DNA of 64,000 nt from NCBI RefSeq assembly GCF_018598185.1, contig NZ_JAHESC010000014.1, positions 78,650-142,649 of the forward strand. The letters are read 5' to 3'. Below the pieces are notes generated by a model, which made no database searches, was not told the DNA's origin, and was given only the letters and a program-made list of their open reading frames with translations. The position numbers were made by a program, and so were the translations under genes. Source of the DNA: Dawidia soli. Lineage in GTDB: Bacteria > Bacteroidota > Bacteroidia > Cytophagales > Cyclobacteriaceae. The first letter of the stretch is position 1. Each line of letters opens with the position of its first letter. Below are positions 60,857-64,000 of the stretch, piece by piece.

Positions 60857-61267
60857 CTAATCGACCACTTCGCCTTTTATGGTCAACACCACCTCGCTCT
60901 GTTCCGTATTGGCAATGATGGTAACGGTCTTGTTAAAGACTCCTTTGTTGGCGGCATTGTAGGTGGCCTTTACGAAGCCCTCTCCGTTTACAGGAATAGG
61001 GTCTTTGGAATACTCCGCCACGGTGCAACCGCAAGAGGCCTTTACCGATGTGATTACCAACGGCTCGCTTCCGGTGTTGGTAAATGTAAAAGTGTGGTTT
61101 ACCGGCTTGTTGACTTTGATCTTACCAAAGTTGAAGGAGGTCTGGACCCAGTTAAACACGGGGGTTCCGAAGTAGTCGGCTACGCCGGCTACATGCGCGG
61201 CACGCGTTTGGGTCAGGGCTGCCAGCGCAAAGAACGCGCCGACCAGGATAAAAGCAGTTTTTCTCAT
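60857..61267 (-). CDS. DUF1573 domain secreted protein
   Basis: A 136-residue exported protein with a signal peptide (about residues 1-24) and one DUF1573 immunoglobulin-like domain, recognised by the CGCT motif in SVKASCGCTVAEYSKD and by NFGKIKVNKPVNHTFTFTNTGS. DUF1573 proteins in Bacteroidota are periplasmic or surface-exposed, often with beta-sandwich folds, and are of unknown function. The gene is divergent from the sensor kinase (161 bp apart), which might regulate it. The pair of cysteines could form a disulphide or bind a metal. Confidence 0.85.
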   Translation of the reverse strand: MRKTAFILVGAFFALAALTQTRAAHVAGVADYFGTPVFNWVQTSFNFGKIKVNKPVNHTFTFTNTGSEPLVITSVKASCGCTVAEYSKDPIPVNGEGFVKATYNAANKGVFNKTVTIIANTEQSEVVLTIKGEVVD

Positions 61268-61332
61268 ACGTTGTAAAGAGGTTTAAATGTTTGTAAAAAA
61301 TGTTGCTGTTCGAACGATACAAAACTGCCGAT

Positions 61333-61349
61333 ACGCTTTTCGAAAGCGT
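61333..61349. promoter_or_regulatory. Palindrome in the divergent DUF1573/kinase promoter region
   Basis: ACGCTTT-TCG-AAAGCGT, a 7-bp perfect stem with a three-base centre, midway between the two divergent genes. It could be an operator site for one of the promoters; no regulator is known. Confidence 0.35.
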
Positions 61350-61428
61350 GTTAAACGCTGCCTAAAAAATGTTAATGACTTGTTAATCTGACAGCACCGG
61401 GCAAAACAATGTCGTACCTTTCTGAACC

Positions 61429-62691
61429 GTGAAAAACTCGACCATACGCCTCATCGTTATTCTGGCCACGCTTTCCATCGTGGGCATTACGATCACCCAG
61501 ATCTACTGGGTACGTCGCGCCTTTGACCTGAAGGAAGCGGAGTTTGAGCGAACCGTCACCACGGCGCTTTATAATGTGGCCCAACAGGTATACGATATCA
61601 ACGATACACCCGCACCGGCTATTAACCCGGTGAAACAGCTCTCGTCCAACTACTTTGTGGTGTCCGTCAACAATCAGCTCAACACACGCCTGTTGGAGTT
61701 CCTGCTCCGCACCGAGTTTGAGCGACGCAATATCATTATCGACTTCGAATACGGTGTATATGATTGTTCCAGCGAGTGTATGCTCTATGGCAACTATATA
61801 CCCCTTAAGACCGCCAAGAGCAAAATCACTGACCGCAACCTGCCCGAATGGGCCAACCATGGATACTACTTTGGTGTGCAATTTCCGAACCGTGGCGCGC
61901 ACCTGCTCAACCAGATGGGCATCTGGTCGTTCTCCTCGGCGGTGCTACTGGTGGTAATTGTTTTCTTTGGTTACACCATCTTCGTTATCCTCAAGCAAAA
62001 GCGGCTGTCAGAGATCCAAAAGGATTTTATCAACAACATGACGCACGAGTTTAAGACGCCGATCTCCACCATTGCGCTGTCTACGCAAGTGTTGAAAGAC
62101 CCGGCCATTGTACAGCAGCCCGAGCGGTTGCAGAGCTATGCCGCGATCATCGAAAAAGAAAACCTGCGCCTCAAACAACAGGTAGAGCGCGTGTTGCAGG
62201 TGGCTCGCCTCGACAAAGGCGATGTTGCCCTGCAAAAGGAAATGGTAAACGTGCACCAGATCATTGCCGATGCTATTCACAATGCGTCCATGACGCTACG
62301 CGAAAAGCAAGGTGCCGTAAGCACGGCCTTTCACGCCACCGTGCACGAGCTGCAGGCCGACCGCCTGCACATTACCAACGTACTGACCAACCTGCTGGAC
62401 AACGCCATCAAATATTGCCGCGGGATACCGCTGATCACCGTGTCGACCACCGACTACAACAAAGGGGTACTCATCGAAGTACAAGACAACGGCATCGGCA
62501 TCGACCGGGAGAACCACAAACGTATATTTCAGAAATTTTACCGCGTGCCTACCGGCAACGTACACGATGTGAAAGGCTTTGGCTTGGGGTTGAGCTATGT
62601 GAAGACGATCGTCGAAGCTCACGATGGGTATGTAACATTGCACAGCGAGCTCGACAAGGGCAGTGTGTTCCGCGTGTTTATCCCCGCCTGA
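61429..62691 (+). CDS. Sensor histidine kinase
   Basis: A 420-residue membrane histidine kinase with two membrane helices (about 7-28 and 166-188) enclosing a periplasmic sensor of about 135 residues with a Cys pair (YDCSSECMLY). The cytoplasmic part has the H box NNMTHEFKTPIST (H206), N box LTNLLDNAIKY (about 320-330), G1 VQDNGIGI and G2 GFGLGLSYVK. The start is GTG at 61429. It lies 25 bases upstream of its response regulator in the same direction, a classical two-component pair. The signal is unknown. Confidence 0.93.
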   Translation: MKNSTIRLIVILATLSIVGITITQIYWVRRAFDLKEAEFERTVTTALYNVAQQVYDINDTPAPAINPVKQLSSNYFVVSVNNQLNTRLLEFLLRTEFERRNIIIDFEYGVYDCSSECMLYGNYIPLKTAKSKITDRNLPEWANHGYYFGVQFPNRGAHLLNQMGIWSFSSAVLLVVIVFFGYTIFVILKQKRLSEIQKDFINNMTHEFKTPISTIALSTQVLKDPAIVQQPERLQSYAAIIEKENLRLKQQVERVLQVARLDKGDVALQKEMVNVHQIIADAIHNASMTLREKQGAVSTAFHATVHELQADRLHITNVLTNLLDNAIKYCRGIPLITVSTTDYNKGVLIEVQDNGIGIDRENHKRIFQKFYRVPTGNVHDVKGFGLGLSYVKTIVEAHDGYVTLHSELDKGSVFRVFIPA

Positions 62692-62716
62692 CCAATACCA
62701 CCAAACTGTATACTGC

Positions 62717-63409
62717 ATGATCGCCGAAAAGAAAATACTACTTGTGGAAGACGATCCCAGCCTGGGCTTTGTCATTAAAGACAACCTCACCATGCGGGGA
62801 TATACCGTTACGCTTTGTACCGACGGCGAAGCGGGCGAGCAATCGTTCCGCGCAGGTAGTTTTAACCTCTGCATCTTCGACGTCATGCTGCCCAAGAAAG
62901 ACGGCTTTGCCCTGGCCCGTTCCGTGCGCGAAAGCGACAAGGAAATCCCTATCCTCTTTCTCACGGCCAAGTCGATGACCGAAGACAAGCTGGCCGGCTT
63001 CCAAACCGGTGCCGACGACTACATCACCAAGCCTTTTAACCTCGAGGAACTTTTATACCGCATGGAGGTATTCCTGCGCCGCACCGGCGAGCCTATGCCT
63101 GAACCCGAGCAGGCGTTCGCCCTGGGCCAGTATAATTTTGACTATACCACGTACACGCTGCGGTTGCACGATACTGAAAAGATCCTGACGCAGAAAGAAG
63201 CCGAGGTGCTGCAACTGCTGTACCAGCATCGCACCCGTGTGTTAAAACGCGAAGAGATCTTAAAACATGTGTGGGGGGACGACGATTACTTCATGGGGCG
63301 CAGCATGGACGTATTCATATCCAAGCTACGCAAATACCTCAAGGAAGATCCAAGCGTACGGATTGTGAACTACCACGGCGTAGGCTTCCGACTGGAATTT
63401 GATCAGTAG
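62717..63409 (+). CDS. OmpR-family response regulator
   Basis: A 230-residue response regulator with a receiver domain (residues 5-120; acidic pocket E11/D12/D13 in LLVEDDP, phosphorylation Asp55 in LCIFDVMLP, Lys near 104 in DYITKPF) and a C-terminal OmpR/PhoB winged-helix DNA-binding domain (about 130-228, ILTQKEAEVLQLLYQHRTRV and SMDVFISKLRKYL). It is phosphorylated by the adjacent kinase and should control transcription, possibly of the neighbouring DUF1573 gene (inference). I chose the ATG at 62717, since the upstream ATG at 62663 lies within the kinase gene. Confidence 0.93.
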   Translation: MIAEKKILLVEDDPSLGFVIKDNLTMRGYTVTLCTDGEAGEQSFRAGSFNLCIFDVMLPKKDGFALARSVRESDKEIPILFLTAKSMTEDKLAGFQTGADDYITKPFNLEELLYRMEVFLRRTGEPMPEPEQAFALGQYNFDYTTYTLRLHDTEKILTQKEAEVLQLLYQHRTRVLKREEILKHVWGDDDYFMGRSMDVFISKLRKYLKEDPSVRIVNYHGVGFRLEFDQ

Positions 63410-63417
63410 CGAGGGCG

Positions 63418-64000
63418 TCAGCCCTGGTTCCACTCGTATACCTTGTCGGCTATACCGATCAGCAACTCGGGATCCTTTTCGAGTGCATTACCGATCACCA
63501 CCATGTCGGCACCGGCCTCCAGTGCACGCAGTGCCTTTTGGCTGGTGTTGATCCCTCCGCCAACGATCAACGGTATCTGTATAGCTTTGCGCACCGTGGC
63601 GATCATCTTGGCACTGATTTCTTTTTCGGCGCCGCTGCCGGCATCCATATACAGGGCTTGCAGGCCCAGCATCTCCCCTGCCATGGCGGTAGCCGCCGCG
63701 AGCGAATACTTGTCATCCGGAATGGGCATGGTGTTGCTGATGTAGGCAGCCGAGGTGATGCGGCCGCTGTTGACCAGCATATAGCCTGTCGGTATGACTT
63801 CGAGCTTTGTATTGCGGATGATCGGCGCCGCCACGACGTGCTGCCCAATGAGCAGCTCGGGATTGCGGCCGGAGATGAGCGATAAAAACAGCAAGGCATC
63901 TGCGGTGGGCTCGATCTGCATCGAATTACCGGGGAAGAGTACGACGGGAATTTTTACATGGTCTTTGACTGGCTCTGATACACCTCTCCGAGCCCACGAG
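63418..64000 (-). CDS. Geranylgeranylglyceryl/heptaprenylglyceryl phosphate synthase (PcrB/GGGPS), 3' part
   Basis: A partial gene whose reading frame continues to the window edge. At least 193 residues are visible, starting with IPVVLFPGNSMQIEPTADAL, then FLSLISGRNPELLIGQHVV, IPTGYMLVNSG, MDAGSGAEKEI and PLIVGGGINTSQKALRALE near the C-terminus. These are the signatures of the (beta/alpha)8 GGGP/HepGP synthase family, which joins glycerol-1-phosphate to a polyprenyl diphosphate. In Bacteroidota this is the group II bacterial enzyme. Together with the UbiA-type prenyltransferase at 25640-26500 it hints at ether-type isoprenoid lipids. Its ATG lies beyond position 64000; the Met at 63921 is internal. 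Confidence 0.85.
   Translation of the reverse strand, partial: SWARRGVSEPVKDHVKIPVVLFPGNSMQIEPTADALLFLSLISGRNPELLIGQHVVAAPIIRNTKLEVIPTGYMLVNSGRITSAAYISNTMPIPDDKYSLAAATAMAGEMLGLQALYMDAGSGAEKEISAKMIATVRKAIQIPLIVGGGINTSQKALRALEAGADMVVIGNALEKDPELLIGIADKVYEWNQG

Overview
The window is a chromosomal stretch from a Bacteroidota bacterium, most likely in the Cytophagia (genus not resolvable from sequence alone). The reasons are: three proteins with a C-terminal type IX secretion (Por) sorting domain, a TonB-dependent receptor, TAnnTTTG-type promoter elements, a bacterial GGGP synthase, and the absence of Shine-Dalgarno-like spacing at most starts. Most of the window is GC-rich, tightly packed core genome. 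A few AT-richer islands interrupt it (about 7.6-10.0 kb and 31.2-32.6 kb).

Layout. 0-7.6 kb: an FtsX-type permease fragment, a short-chain dehydrogenase pair, a secreted zinc-peptidase-like protein, a membrane class III nucleotide cyclase, and a two-gene surface unit (small T9SS protein plus an 815-residue collagen-like adhesin with a self-cleaving S74 chaperone). 7.6-10.0 kb: an accessory island with a SUKH-fold protein between two copies of a 'direct repeat plus terminator' module, followed by a tandem array in which two nearly identical GIY-YIG nuclease genes alternate with copies of the initiator tRNA gene. One tRNA copy is intact. The other three carry the same palindrome in place of the 3' half of the anticodon arm. 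This array is the most unusual thing in the window.

10-16 kb: GTPases Era and Der, a small lipoprotein, an SprT-like protein, then MurQ and a sugar kinase (peptidoglycan recycling). 15.6-25.5 kb: a membrane/AAA+ cluster (cytochrome b5-like, RDD, M19 dipeptidase, SpoIIM-like, membrane protein, DUF4129, DUF4350, MoxR, DUF58), closed by an S2P/RseP-like membrane protein that has lost its zinc site. 25.6-31.2 kb: UbiA prenyltransferase, a TPP-riboswitch-controlled TonB receptor, a biotin carrier protein, PyrH and Frr. 31.2-32.6 kb: an AT-rich insert with a ClpP-fold serine proteinase-like gene and a small partner. 32.6-38.3 kb: the rod-shape operon mreB-mreC-mreD-mrdA-rodA (minus strand). 38.4-46.5 kb: PurH, an omega-amidase and aminotransferase pair separated by a 0.7 kb repeat-rich spacer, Def, RuvX, a hemerythrin-like protein and a Ctp protease.

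46.5-64 kb: a large T9SS subtilase, HemE, an EamA transporter, DusB, a CPBP protease, CdsA, a WbqC-like protein, ClpC, PEP carboxylase, a DUF1573 protein, a two-component pair, and the 3' part of a GGGP synthase cut by the window edge.

Shared themes are envelope assembly and turnover (mre operon, MurQ, M19 dipeptidase, proteases), surface secretion through T9SS, and isoprenoid ether-type lipid chemistry (GGGP synthase plus UbiA). All functional calls are from motif recognition by eye. No database search was run.
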